From contig NC_134766.1 of assembly GCF_050436995.1 (NCBI RefSeq), forward strand, positions 2,046,001-2,110,000: a stretch of DNA of 64,000 nt. Direction: 5' to 3'. This DNA is from Anticarsia gemmatalis. Its lineage: Eukaryota > Arthropoda > Insecta > Lepidoptera > Erebidae. The notes under the pieces were generated by a model. It made no database searches. It had not been told where the DNA came from and saw nothing but the letters and a program-made list of their open reading frames with translations. This document shows, piece after piece, positions 11,778 to 23,600 of this stretch (positions within the stretch are counted from its first letter, which is position 1; each line of letters opens with the position of its first letter). The position numbers and the translations under genes are program-made.

Positions 11778-12183
11778 TCATTCATCATCATCATCATTAT
11801 CTGAGCTCTTACTTCCCTCATCAAATTGAATATTTAAATCATCTCCACTATCGTCTTCATTGTTACTTGAATTCTCTGTAAAAAAAAATGTAGGTAATGA
11901 TGTTGAAAACAGTTACAAGTAGGTATATTGAAATAATTTATAGTTAAAATAAAATACCTAATTCGTTTTCAAGTGATTCGCTTACGAAACTTGGCAATTG
12001 GTCACCATCAAACCACTTAAAATGATAATGGTTATCCTTTAGAACCCACCCTTTATTTGCTGGGCTTAAAATGCTAGGACGCTTTATATGAGCATTACTC
12101 AAGACACCCGCAATATAATTTGCTCGTCGAAATTGTTGAAGCAATTCAGATTTACAAGGAGGTAAATTACTTGCGTCCAATTG
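11778..12183 (-). pseudogene. C-terminal two-exon fragment of a repeat-associated ORF
   Basis: Reading the minus strand, an open frame from 12180 runs to a donor at 11958 (TTA G|GTATTT). A second exon, 11875-11778, follows an acag acceptor and ends in a run of Asp, DDDDE and a TGA. Visible features: SNLPPCKSELLQQFRRANY, then KGWVLKDN-YHFKWFDGDQLP, then the acidic tail. From memory this resembles the C-terminal part of multi-copy, transposon-linked proteins of insects, but I cannot name the family. Upstream of about 12181 the frame runs into the opposite palindrome arm, so the N-terminal part is gone. The arm also carries a duplicate of the last codons on the plus strand (12181-12220 and 12304-12401). 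Most likely non-functional. Confidence 0.5.
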
Positions 12184-12509
12184 CCAAGTTTCGTAAGCGA
12201 ATCACTTGAAAACGAATTAGGTATTTTATTTTAACTATAAATTATTTCAATATACCTACTTGTAACTGTTTTCAACATCATTACCTACATTTTTTTTTTA
12301 CAGAGAATTCAAGTAACAATGAAGACGATGGTGGAGATGATTTAAATACTCAATTTGATGAGGGAAGTAAGAGCTCAGATAATGATGATGATGATGAATG
12401 ACTACAATTTTTTTTCATAATTTTTGTGAATAGTGTAAACCATATCTATTTTTAAAATAATTCCCAAAATAATGTTACTCATCTTCCTAAACATTCCAAG
12501 TACTTTTAA

Positions 12510-12762
12510 TCTATACTAATTTTATAAAGCTGAGAAGTTTGTTTGTTTGTGTGAACGCGCTAATCTCAGGAACTACTGGTGCGAATAAAAAAATATTTTA
12601 CTGTTGGATAGCCTATTTATTGAGAAAAGCTATAAGCTATATATCATCACGCTACGACCAATAGGAGCAGAGTACCAGTGAAAAATGTTACATAACCCGT
12701 TTATGTAACATTTTGACCTATCTCTCTTAAGTGACGCAAGCAAAGATGCGCGGGTCAGTTAG
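12510..12762 (+). mobile_element. Family-A Helitron in the right palindrome arm
   Basis: Mirror of the copy at 11416-11668; starts A|TCTATACTAATTTTATAAAG and ends gcgcgggtcagttag. Confidence 0.75.
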
Positions 12763-13271
12763 TATTCAATAATTTTTCAATTTTTATTTTTTTAATTCAA
12801 TTGTTTTTCATTTATGCGTATGAATAATGCTCTTACTCTCGCACTCATAGGGAAAGTTTAATGGCGTCTAGGGGACGAAGGGCCCTGCGGAATGGTCTGT
12901 CCGCATACAGGGGGTCTTAAAATTGTACCTTTAATAACATATATAAAATTTAGGCTTGCTACTATGACGTAGTTGACCTCATTTTTTTATAACATTTAAG
13001 GCGTCTGGCAGAAGTAATGGCCCCGGGAAACGGTCTGGCAATAGTCAATTTTAATTCTACATAATATCATTAATAACATATCTGAAAACCAACTTTGCTA
13101 CTATAACGTGGGTTGGGTCGTTTTTTACGCACCTTCACTCCGCGCTACCTCAGAAACGGCCCCGCTTTCAAGGTAGTGGATGTGCATACCTCTTAACAGA
13201 CCCTTTATACTAACAATCCTCAAAGTTTCAGCTTTGCTAAAATGACGTAGGTCTGGCAGCTCTGGGATCTT

Positions 13272-14293
13272 ACTCTAACCGGTTTCAAAGGTTGTGGTAG
13301 ATGTCTTGAAAATTGGGTGTATTGGTTTGCGATTCAATTTCGATCCAAATTCTATTGAGAGAAAGGGTAGTGTTGATTTTGTATGCTCTGTATGCCTGTT
13401 TGATAAAGCTGGTCTCTTTTCTGTTCTTGAGACTTCAGTTCAATTTTTCAAAACTTTTCATTGAAATGCGAGTTTATACATGCAGATATAAGTCATTTGC
13501 GTGCTTTTAATGAAAAAAAAAATGCAGATTTCCTTCGCTAAATTATAGGTTATGGTAAACAAACATGTTGTCGTAGCATTAAATGTGCTTATTTCACCGT
13601 TTGACGAGAAAGAATTATGAACAAACATACTATAGTAATATAAATATTGATATGTATGCTCCTTGAACATATACTCAATGTAATGAACATGTACTCAGTG
13701 TAATGGCACTCATATGTGTGTTTTTGTCTAGAAAATATCCTTCATAATATGTTAAACCAAAAACAAAGCCAGCATTTACGGAACCCCAATACTCCGACCG
13801 TCTGTAGCTCAGTACTATAAGTAGAAGTAATTGCCATACCTCGCCGGCAGAGGGCACGCCATCCACATATACACAAATATAAAGTTATCTTATTGAAATA
13901 ACTGAAACAACTATTTTTATATTTTATTGTACTAATATAGCAGGTATGAGACGAAGGAATCTCTATATTACTCGGTGTTTTTATTTGTTGTTTTATGAAG
14001 AGATTTTTAGGTGTATTAAGTTTAAAATAAGCGTTTTTATTTCTTCATTCTTGTTCTGGTTGTTGCATAGTTGTAATCTATAGTTAAAGTATTTTTTATG
14101 TTCTGTATAAACAATGTACAGAATATAATGCATCGAGAGTTATACTAAACAATTTACTCTTGATACACCATTTATTTGCACTACCAATTAAAAGGTCAAG
14201 GTTTTTTTTTCACTATACAAACATTGAGGTTGCTAAATAATAAGAAAATAGGAAATATGGGTTTTACTAAAAATGAGGTTTTTGTGTATGTTA
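13272..14293. other. Gene-free stretch
   Basis: AT-rich. Several open frames of 60-70 codons on both strands (13313-13510, 13458-13670, 13675-13866) have no splice support and no domain I recognise. Confidence 0.4.
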
Positions 14294-14414
14294 CCCCCCG
14301 TTTCTGAGGTACATTAAGCGGCAGTTTATCTATTCAATAGCGTTAAAACCCATACAAAAAAAATAACGCTATTGAATAGATAAACTACCGCTAAATGTAC
14401 TCAGAAACCGGGGG
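14294..14414. mobile_element. Foldback MITE with C5 ends
   Basis: ccccccgtttctgaggtac-ttaagcgg ... is mirrored by ccgctaaatgtactcagaaaccggggg around a short centre; arms of about 50 bp. Flanked by TTA on both sides (14291-14293 and 14415-14417), a likely 3-bp target duplication. A second copy lies at 48837-48943. Confidence 0.75.
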
Positions 14415-14633
14415 TTAGACCATCTCTACAAACACGGTAAGTTGTTGTAACAATCAGTTTAGTTGAAGGATCTAAATTAATTAGGCCTATATAGTACAGA
14501 CCTCTTGAAGCGACCTCTATTACAGAGTCCTTCAGGTGGAAGTGTCTCAATCAGTCACAGATACTTCAGTAAGTGTAGCCGGTGTCTTTACACATGTAGA
14601 ATTCCTTCGTATTATAGTATCTTTAATAACATA

Positions 14634-14882
14634 TCTATACTAATATTATAAAGCTGAAGAGTTTGTTTGTTTGTTTGAACGCGCTAGTCTCAGGAACTAC
14701 TGGTGCGATTCGAAAAATTCTCTCAGTGTTAGATAGCCCATTTATTGAGGAAGGCTATAGGCTATATATCGTCACGCTACGACCAATAGGAGCAGAGTAC
14801 CAGTAAAAAAGTTACAAAAACGGGGAATATTGTGACCCATTCTCTCTTATATGACGCAAGCGAAGTTGCGCGGGTCAGCTAG
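14634..14882 (+). mobile_element. Non-autonomous Helitron, family A (complete)
   Basis: Starts A|TCTATACTAATATTATAAAG, contains gaacgcgctagtctcagg and ctacgaccaataggagcag, and ends gcgcgggtcagctag|T. The CGCAA...TTGCG terminal hairpin is intact. 249 bp. Confidence 0.85.
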
Positions 14883-15116
14883 TGATAAATAATATTCAAG
14901 TTAAAATTACCAAATATAAAACTATGTACGGTAGTTATTATAATGCATGTATATCTAACGTTTTCGTATTTTTTTTTGTATCGCAAGTACTCTAACAGAT
15001 ATACAAAATTATTGACACACGGTAAAATCAAACCTGAAACTATTGTTTGTGAATTTATTTGTTGAGTGGTATGGTACCGACAATTTTATATGTAACTTTT
15101 AAATTAATGGGTCATA

Positions 15117-15279
15117 TTAGGACGGGAAAAAAGTCTTTTCGTATTATAGTATGTATGAAATTAGGTTTCTTTCAGTGAGCTCGTGAGGTACCCAAATATC
15201 GAGCTTTTTTGTGTAGAGAAAAGATTTTATTACAAGTTCATACATACTATAATGCTAAAAGACTTTTTCCCCGATATAA
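15117..15279. mobile_element. Mariner-type MITE copy 1
   Basis: TA-flanked element with terminal repeats ttaggacgggaaaaaagtc / gactttttccccgatataa and subterminal attatagtatg repeats. Shorter than the copies at 28018 and 47710. Confidence 0.7.
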
Positions 15280-15314
15280 TATGATGGTGGTAGGTGTAAG
15301 GAAGTACTTAGATG

Positions 15315-15405
15315 TCTTGAAAGCGAGGATACAGAGCTGATAGTGAATCACATTAATATTTGCTCCACGTGAGAATCAAACCGGCCCCCAAAACGCAACA
15401 CTAGC
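15315..15405 (-). repeat. Decayed SINE remnant
   Basis: Contains gagaatcaaaccgg, a worn reversed B-box region, as in the family-2 SINEs. Little else remains. Confidence 0.3.
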
Positions 15406-15653
15406 AATGCAATCAACAAATAATATCAAACCTAACGCCTTTTACGCAGCTGCGTCACTCCCACCGGCACACAAACCTTTAAAACGTCCACTCGACTACA
15501 AAACACGATAACTCCTGCTCACCCAAGTTATAGTCAATAAATAACTTGAAGATATCCCTTCGGAAGATACATAGGTATTCCACTAATACACTTAAGGGAC
15601 GATGTAACGCTCTCAATGTACCTAATAAAGAAACATGTAAACATTTACCCAAA

Positions 15654-15815
15654 ATGTTCAAGGTTTTTCAGTGTTGCTGTCGTTTTGGGCGAAATTACCC
15701 CTTTTTGAGAAGAACTGTATGTGTTTTATTATGGTTTGTTATTTGTTTTATCCTTGCATTTTATTTGTTTAAACTCTTAAAACGTCTAGCGATATGCTTA
15801 AAATCTACTGAATGA
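15654..15815 (+). CDS. Possible small membrane protein ORF (53 aa), unproven
   Basis: An ATG in good context (cccaaaATG) opens a 53-codon frame: a Cys-rich basic start (QCCCRFGRNYPFLRR), then about 20 hydrophobic residues (VCVLLWFVICFILAFYLFKL), then a basic tail (KRLAICLKSTE) and TGA. The layout suggests a single membrane-spanning segment with positive flanks on both sides. The frame is open further upstream (from about 15546) without an ATG. A second frame starting at 15820 reads to a good donor, GACAAG|GTAAGC, near 15891. This may be a first exon, a uORF plus exon, or chance; I do not recognise a family. Confidence 0.25.
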   Translation: MFKVFQCCCRFGRNYPFLRRTVCVLLWFVICFILAFYLFKLLKRLAICLKSTE

Positions 15816-15941
15816 TGAAATGATTTTCATGCGATTGCCATCAATAGATAGGGTGATTTTCGAGGAAAGTTTTAACAAACAATTTGACAAGGTAAGCCTT
15901 AGCAAACTGACAAAAACTAACTTAAAAAAACTGACTTTAAC

Positions 15942-16226
15942 TGCACGTTTGGCGCAGTGCAGCAGTGGTTTAAACGGTCACCTCGCCGCTACAACCGTAG
16001 CGCCGCGTGTGGTGGGTTCGAACCCCACCCGGGACAAATCTTTGTGTGATGAGCACGAGTATTTGTTCTGAGCCTGGATGTCAATTTATCTATATAAGTA
16101 TGTATTTAGAAATATATATGTAAGTATGTTTATCAGTTATTTGGTTACCATAGTACAAGCTCTGCTTAGTTTGGAATCAAATGACCGTGTGTGAGTTGTC
16201 CAATTATATTTATTTATTTATTTTTA
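15942..16226 (+). mobile_element. tRNA-derived SINE, family 1
   Basis: Starts tgcacgtttggcgcagtg (A box), with gtgggttcgaaccccacccg (B box), then a gtgtgatgagcacgag body and an ATTTATTT tail. This copy has a short duplication in the A-box region (gcagtgcagcagtggttt). Confidence 0.8.
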
Positions 16227-18074
16227 AACTGGGTGAAGCCACGGAGCGCTAGTTATAACATAGATTTATACAGGCTAAATATAACTGTTGCATACCCGCA
16301 AGCAATATTTGTAACTAAACATTTCTAAAATGATTATTTACATTATAAAGTAAATTATTATTTACTATTTGCACGAAGTATTTTCCAAAACCACCGTTTT
16401 TATAATAAAAAAATATCTTATAGCAGTAGTAACCTACGTAAGGCTAAAAATCATGAAACTCTTTCCATTGCGACGTAAAATCTAGTACCTACCTACCTTA
16501 ATATTGCCATCAATACTTACTGTATCAAAAGCTGGCAACCCAGCAGACTTAACACTTGTAACGCGATCACCAAACCGTGGTACATAAATAACTCTGGCAA
16601 CACTTATTAGATTTATTCGGGCAACATCGGTCCATCGCGCCGTGGCTCACAAATCACCTCGCGGACTTGCAGTCAATTACCTAGGGAATTAGATTTAGTT
16701 TAATATATCTTGTTTTTAATGTAGTTTTTATTTTTAGGCCTTTAATAGGATTTTTTTTACATGTAATAGCGACTGCGTTTATTGTATGTTAAGAAAACCT
16801 CGGTATAAAAAAGTGTCCTATTTGTGAAAACAAGTTATAAACTATCTGTTCATCAATTTTCATCAAAATCCGTTTCGTAATTTATGCGTGGTGGAGTTAC
16901 ATACATCCACTGATCTTCACAAACTTTCGCATTTTTAATAGGTAAAGAATATAAAGAAAATTAAAGGAAAAATAAAAAGAAGATAGAGAAAGAAAAAGGT
17001 AGGTAATAGGAAATAGGAAAAGTAGACACTATGTTAAATTTTATAACTAAAAGATAAACAGTAAACTTTTCACGGGACCTTAATGTTAAATTTCTTGTAC
17101 TACATAGCTTAAAAGTTGTAAAGGGCCAAGAATATGTGTTAACATTTATCAAACTTACCTAAATAGGTAAAAGTACTTGCACTTTGGCAAGCATATTTCT
17201 TAGTAATCAATAATGATTATATTTAAATTATTCTCACACGTGACTGAGTTCCTTTGAAAGCCAAAATCCATTATTTAAAATACACCATTACCTCGTTATG
17301 TCTCGTCTCTTTCACTCCACTTATTTAAATCATGCACAAGTAAGAGACACTATGTGTAGTATGTGTATAGTTTAAGATATAACAGAATGATTGACGTAGT
17401 GGATACAGCGCTAGGACATCACAAGTCAACTCGCTCCTCGCATGCCACTACATTTATAATTGACAATAGTACTGACGACAAAATACATTCATTTAATTGT
17501 TTTTGCGTACATATAAACGATGTCCTAGTCTTTTGACCATGTTTTAATCTTTTTTCGTGTGTTGTTCCAATGTTTATTGAAGGAAGATTAAATGAGATGG
17601 TAGAAATGGAGAAAAACACTAAGCACACGAGCTAATAATTAGCGGTCTTGCTTTTATTTGTCCCTTGAAAAAGCTAATGTGAAATTTTCATAAAACATTA
17701 AACTCTTTTTGTTACTCTATTACTCGAGGTTCTGAAACGCTTATTGGTAGGTATTATTGATATGCAACTGTAGGCATTTAAATTACATGCAAAAAAAATA
17801 GTTTATTTGTGAAATAAACGCACTGATCAATTCTTCCTACAAAATTTTGTCGATAAAAAGAAAATCATTCCACTGGTTTCTCTGCTATCCATACAAAGGA
17901 ACGAGGAGCGCCGCTGACCCGGTACTAATTCAAATGTACGTACAATCGTGGATAATCGCGCCGCCGGCGATGCTGCGGTGCACCACTCTACACTACCATA
18001 TCTAGTATACCATACTACTAGTGTGTAGTTCCAACTTTAGGCCGTATTGTCATAGATAAAAATATACCTTTAAC
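16227..18074. other. Gene-free stretch
   Basis: No assignable gene. Includes two GC-richer patches (16500-16680, with ctggcaac repeats, and 17880-17990, gcgccgccggcgatgctgcgg) and a Helitron-type 'caaaatccgtttcgtaattt' block near 16865. Confidence 0.4.
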
Positions 18075-18287
18075 TGCACGTTTGGCGCAGTGGTTTAAGC
18101 GGTCACCTCGCCGCAACAACCGTAGCGCCGCGTGTGGTGGGTTCGAATCCCACCCGGGACAAAACTTTGTGTGATGAGCACGAGTATTTGTACTGAGTTT
18201 GGATGTCAATTTATCTATATAAGTATATATTTAAAAGTATATAAGTATGAAATGATCGTGTCCAACGATATTCATTTATTTATTTCA
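18075..18287 (+). mobile_element. tRNA-derived SINE, family 1
   Basis: tgcacgtttggcgcagtggt ... gtgggttcgaatcccacccg with A and B boxes intact. The 3' body is shorter than in the copies at 41325 and 58494. Confidence 0.8.
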
Positions 18288-18511
18288 TTAAAACAAATGA
18301 CGGTCAAAGACAGTCTCTGAAGTCACTGTATTGAGTGGATGATCTTGTGTAAAGGAACGTTAAAGAACTCATTAACGAGAAAGATAACACGCTATATATC
18401 ATGGAATTCTAAATGCTAATATGTAGATTCTAAAATATTATTATTATAACTGCTTATTTTACTTTTATTTTACCATTACAGATAAATAAACAATTTTTAA
18501 GAAATGTTTTG

Positions 18512-18612
18512 GAAGTCCACAACCCGCACTTGGCCAGCGTGGTGGACTCAATAAATACCCCGCCTTTGTTCGCGAGAAGACCTTCCCAGCAGTGGGACAA
18601 TAATGGGTAAAG
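18512..18612 (+). repeat. RTE-type LINE 3' tail fragment
   Basis: aagtccacaacccgcacttggccagcgtggtggactca ... cttcccagcagtgggacaataatgggta; the same unit as at 3662 and 20343. Confidence 0.55.
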
Positions 18613-18726
18613 CATTATGAGGATAACATAGGCTTACGTTAAATTAGGGCATGCAAAGTATGGCTATTTGTATATTACACAATATTTATTAGGCTTTGAA
18701 ACGATACCCATCACGAACTAGTATGC

Positions 18727-18884
18727 GTATCACGTATCTCAGTTGACAACTAGTGTACATCAAATTGATGGTCACTATTCAGTACATTGCTGCTTGGACG
18801 TAACATGTTAATCACTATAATGTAAGCGAGTCAACAATGTACTGCATAGTGCCTTAAAATTGTTGTGAACTGAGATTCGTGATA
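18727..18884. mobile_element. TATCACG-family MITE
   Basis: Terminal inverted repeats tatcacgtatctcagttgaca / tgtgaactgagattcgtgata flank a conserved centre (cattgctgctt-gacgtaac-tgttaatcactataat). Confidence 0.7.
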
Positions 18885-19221
18885 CCCTGATTCGCGATTT
18901 CAGATTTCTATCTCAAAAATAAATATTTCTATATTCATAAATTATAGCCAATACATGTTACAAGAAATGATTTACAGATATTCAAATAGTGTCGTTGTAC
19001 GTCGCTTTGAGAATTATTTATCAAAGGGAAACAAGTGTCTTACTTTATCTCTAAGAAATAATATGTGTATGTGAGGAAATATAGTGTTTTCGGATATAAG
19101 GATGAGAAGCAAATGTATCTACATTTTATTACTATTCACTAGGATTGGGAATAAGTTTTTCTTTTATTGAAGTCAAAGAATCGTGAAAAAAATGTCAAGT
19201 TAAGAGTTATATACTATTATA

Positions 19222-19475
19222 TACATACATAACTTTACGCCTCTTGTACCAGTAGGTGTAGGCAGAGATGTAATACACCCACGTTTCGCCATCAACAATG
19301 TTAGTCCCATGTAATAGGGGGCGATCCTATCACCATTTCACGGCCAATAATCATCGAACTCCGGGCAACTATAGAGAAATATATTCTAATTTAAATTAGA
19401 AATATCTAATAGCAGTCTGCCCGACACGGGAATTAAGCCCAAGCCTTCTGCGCGGCTGTCGTATACACTACCGGG
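19222..19475 (-). mobile_element. SINE, family 4
   Basis: Reversed copy: cctcttgtaccagtaggtgtaggcagag ... gttagtcccatgtaatagggggcga ... cccgacacgggaattaagcc (worn B box). Shares its order with the copies near 22515, 26612 and 61865. Confidence 0.55.
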
Positions 19476-19734
19476 TACACACGCATTATTTTAGAGCCAT
19501 ACATACCCAACATCAAGCTTTTTTCCATAGGGGTAGGCAAATACCAAAGAACGCCTCTTGGTACGATCCTTACCAACTTCCCTTGCCTCATTCACATCCA
19601 TACATCTTGTCATACAGTACATTCAGTTACCCTTTTTAAGACATCGCCCTTTATGTAGTGAATGAGAATTCACATTCAAACATCTTGTCAAACACGACAC
19701 CATTGTCAATTTGTCATTCTAGAGACATAGGTTA

Positions 19735-19967
19735 TCTATACTTAATATGATAAAGCTAAAGAGTTTGTTTGTTTGAACACTCTAATATCAGGAAGTACTG
19801 GTCCGATTTGAAAAATTCTTTCAGTGTTAGATAGTCCATTAATTGAGGAAGGCTTTAGGCTATATGACATCATGCTACGGCCATTAGGAGCGCAGTAGCA
19901 ACGAAAAATGTTACAAAAATGGAGAAAATTATGACCCATTCTCTCTTAAGTTGCGCGGGTCGGCTAG
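19735..19967 (+). mobile_element. Family-A Helitron (diverged)
   Basis: Starts tctatacttaatatgataaag and ends gcgcgggtcggctag|T. The hairpin region is partly deleted (the gacgcaagcgaag block is missing). Confidence 0.7.
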
Positions 19968-20342
19968 TAAAAGTAATATTAAAGTCTACATACAAAGAAT
20001 GAACAAGATCTTACGTTTAAGTACGGCTTTGAGTTAAGTACTTGAAAAAACAGTGTCGGAATTGTTATTGTAAGTTTAATATTTTAGAGTGCAGAAACCA
20101 GCTACCTTTGAACCGTAAGTAGTTGCTTCAATATTGATCCAGTCCAGTTTAAAAGTATAATACTTTTAATGTGTTTAAGAAATTGATTTAAAATAGCTCA
20201 GCTGGATATTTTAAATATTTATATCAAGTAAATAAATTTCATAATTTATAACTAATGAAAAATATTTTTTATCGAACCCGAGACAACACATCAACAACTT
20301 TTCACAGTTATGTGTGTATTAGAAATAATAAGCATGAAACCT

Positions 20343-20455
20343 TACATGCCATGCAAAGTCCCCAAATGGCACTTGAACAGCGTGGTGAACTCAAGGCATA
20401 AGCCCTCCTTCGTTTGGGAGGAGACCCTTGCCCAGATACGGGACAGAAATGGGTA
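20343..20455 (+). repeat. RTE-type LINE 3' tail fragment
   Basis: catgccatgcaaagtcccc ... cagcgtggtgaactcaaggc ... gggaggagacccttgcccagatacgggacag; 160 bp beyond the end of gene B. Confidence 0.55.
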
Positions 20456-20489
20456 AAGAAAAAAATTAAAGTTATAATCATTTATGACA

Positions 20490-20495
20490 TTTATT
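20490..20495 (-). terminator. Possible poly(A) signal of GH1 gene B
   Basis: tttatt on the plus strand (AATAAA on the minus), 127 bp beyond the TAG of gene B. Confidence 0.45.
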
Positions 20496-20621
20496 TAGTT
20501 CTGGATTTCTAACTTTCTCATCATCAAATATCATTTCATCAGTAGCGCGATTCTCTACCACTATCGACTACAGTAGTTAGTGAGTTTTAAGAGGCTGTTC
20601 TTTTAACTAAGTAGGCTTTAG

Positions 20622-23600
20622 CTATACGTAATTAAGTTCGTTCTGTCGTGAGGTTATTGACCTCGTTCTTATGACGCTGTAGTAGAAGCGAGCAGAATCG
20701 CGCGGCGTGCGCGTGCGGTTCGGTGATGTAAAGTCCACAGAATATAGCCCGTAACTTACTCTGAAAAGAATTAAGTTTCTAACATACATACATTTGTTTA
20801 ATACATTTATTGAGGGCAGGCAAAGTCCCCAACCCGCACTTGGCCAGCGTGGTGGACTCGATGTTTAACCCCAAGTTCTGACTATCTTTTCCGAATCCAT
20901 AGTAAGTAAAGGATATATCAAGTAAGAATAATACTTACAGATAACCCGATGACCATTCAAAGTTGTCCATGAGCGACCACGCCGTGTATCCCATTACGTT
21001 TATACCATCGTCTATAGCGAGGAGTATCTGTAAGGCAAGATAAAATAAAAAAAAGTTCGCTAGTCTAATGCGGGTTGGAGACTTTGCATCCCTTCAAGAA
21101 CCGTGTTAAAGAATTTAAGCAAAGTTTCATTATGATATTTTCCATCTTGGATCAAGTGAAATGTCTTTGGTGTGTTGCCTCGGGTTCTAAATATCGATCA
21201 CTTGCGTGGGAAGTGCATGCTTAGACTTGGTTATCATTTACAGCATAAGTGTTCTTTTTTTTAGCATTTTTGTCCGCCTGCTGGGCAAAGGTCTCCCCCA
21301 TTTTCTTCCGATCCTCCCTATCTCCTGCTATGCGTGACCAATTAATATTAATATTAAGTGTTCATACCTGTTCCAAATTACTTTTGATGTACGTAAGACG
21401 AGTGAAGTCGTTCAAATCTTTCTCAACAGTCGGTAGACCATTCTCCGTGATGAGAATATCTTTGACGCCGTAAGTACTGTTGATCCAGTGTAACTGCTTA
21501 CGAAGACCTTCAGGGTTGATCTGAAAGGATCATTCTAGTAAATATTTTGTGAATTTTTGTGAAATATTAAAATAGTCATAGAAGAGAGGCTTAGCCAGCA
21601 TTTGAAAGCTATTTACTACTCAATAGAAAGAGGTTTTCTTTGCCGGTTGTGCTTACTAGTCGATAAACGATCAGTAGGTTAGACAACCTTTACCGCGGTC
21701 ATTCTATAGATTGGTGTCAGAATTGTGATATTAAAGACGAGCGCCTCTGTGCTTCGAGTGGCACGTAAAAAGTCAGTAGCAAAGAAACTCTTCGTTTAAA
21801 CACCACTTAGTTTACCTACAAGCGAGTGCAAGTCAAACATACGACATATCTGTTAAAGCTGAGCAGTTCAGGTACTTACCGCAAACCAATCAGTGACCGC
21901 AGTAGTCCACAAAGGATCGTTCACCACGGAGACATCTAACTCTTCACAGCCGTAAAAAGGCCACGGTCCAGCTTGACCCGGCTTCTCTTTACGCACTAGA
22001 CGAGTAGTATAGTGGTTTAAAGCATAGAAGTCGTAGGTTCCTGAAAATAAATCCCCCATTATCACAGCTTTCGAGCACAAGTACCACTATTTTCATAGGT
22101 ATGAAATGACTTTTTTGATATGAACATTTTAAAATTGGCCTTTTTCATGAAACCATGGACCATAAAATGTATGTACATGCTGCGGCATTTGTTCCATCGA
22201 TTTGTGACCAGTCCGATTCCTGATTAGACAAATAGCAATTATTTTAAAGTAAGGCTTATTTTTAAGTCCAATTACTGAGCCTATATATTAAAGTAAGAAT
22301 ACCATCTTATATTTCATACCTTTGACAAAATCAATTTCTTCCTTTGTGAAAGTAGGGAGCCTTGGTTGCCGGTAGCCTTCTCTTTTGCCGTTCTCTGCTA
22401 GTACCTTCTCTATTTCTGGCGGCCAGCCCCCGGTTTTAGAATAAATTGGATGAGAATAACGACCTTCCTAAGAAGAAAACAGCTTTAAGAACCATACATT
22501 ACATACATAATAACATCACAATTGTTATACCCAAATGTGTAGGCAAATATATGAAATACATCCGCGTTATGCAATATTGTAATGTTAGTCCCATGTAATA
22601 GGGGGCGAGCTTATTGCTATTATTATACGTCGGGCATGTTATCAAAATCCAGTCTGCAATCTCATTAGCGCGTTGCCCGTCCCAAGACCTCCTGGTCCGC
22701 AGTCGGCTACACTGGCGCCCAGACCAAATAAGTGGTCAACCAGGTTATATTATTAGAACATCAAAAGACGATTAAAGAATCGTATGGTTTTGCACTTACC
22801 CACATTTGAAGCAAAAGATCCGACACTTCAGCATCTGCAGGCGTTTCGGGCTCGAACCAGAAGAATATGTTTGGCATTGACAGTTTTCCTGAGAACAAAA
22901 TACAATACATGGACGTATGGATCGATCGACTTATATCAATTAACATTTAGTTTTGTAATTAATAAATAATAATAAGTAATTAATAACAACTTTTTTAAAT
23001 TATAACAAACCAAATGTTTTTTCTTTAAGGCGACAAAATTCTCCATAATGCTATTATGGATATATTTCTTTTATAATTACAGGATTCATTGAAATGATTG
23101 CGTTGAATTAAGTGAGTGGATAAATCTAATCCAATCAGCCCGTTTGCACCCACTGTTGAGTAAAGGCCTCCCCCTCAGCACGCCACTTTCTACGGTCCTG
23201 CGCTTGTCTCATCCATTAAGTGTGTGGATATCTTTAAGTAATTATTGAAACACTCACCATGATACAAAGGTCTGAACTCCTCATCATATATCCTATAAGC
23301 CTTCGCATGAGCCATCATGACATTCTTATTGCAGAGATACCTTCCAATCTTCATGTCATCCAAGAACGGTGCCCACATTTTGTTGTAAGCACCATCACAG
23401 ACGACTAACGGTTCGTTGATGGTGAGCCAAGTACTGACGCGATCTCCAAAAAGAGTGTATGCAATTTTTGCATAGTCAGCAAACCATTCAATGATTAAGG
23501 GATTTGCCCAGCCACCTGGAACAAAAAGCTTTGGTAAAGCGAAAATAAATTGGGTACTGCTGGGTTTTGTTTTCCATTCACGTAATGGGAGAGGGATTGG

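Larger units (their letters stand above)
10909..13271. repeat. 2.36-kb near-perfect palindrome (inverted duplication)
   Basis: The left arm 10909-11997 is the reverse complement of the right arm 12181-13271, with only scattered single-base differences (for example acacat/acgcat, and one change in the exon copy near 11852/12330). A unique 183-bp spacer separates them. Both arms carry a family-A Helitron and the 3' part of a two-exon ORF, so the arms were copied after that Helitron inserted. No obvious target duplication flanks it (ggacc / actct). Confidence 0.9.
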
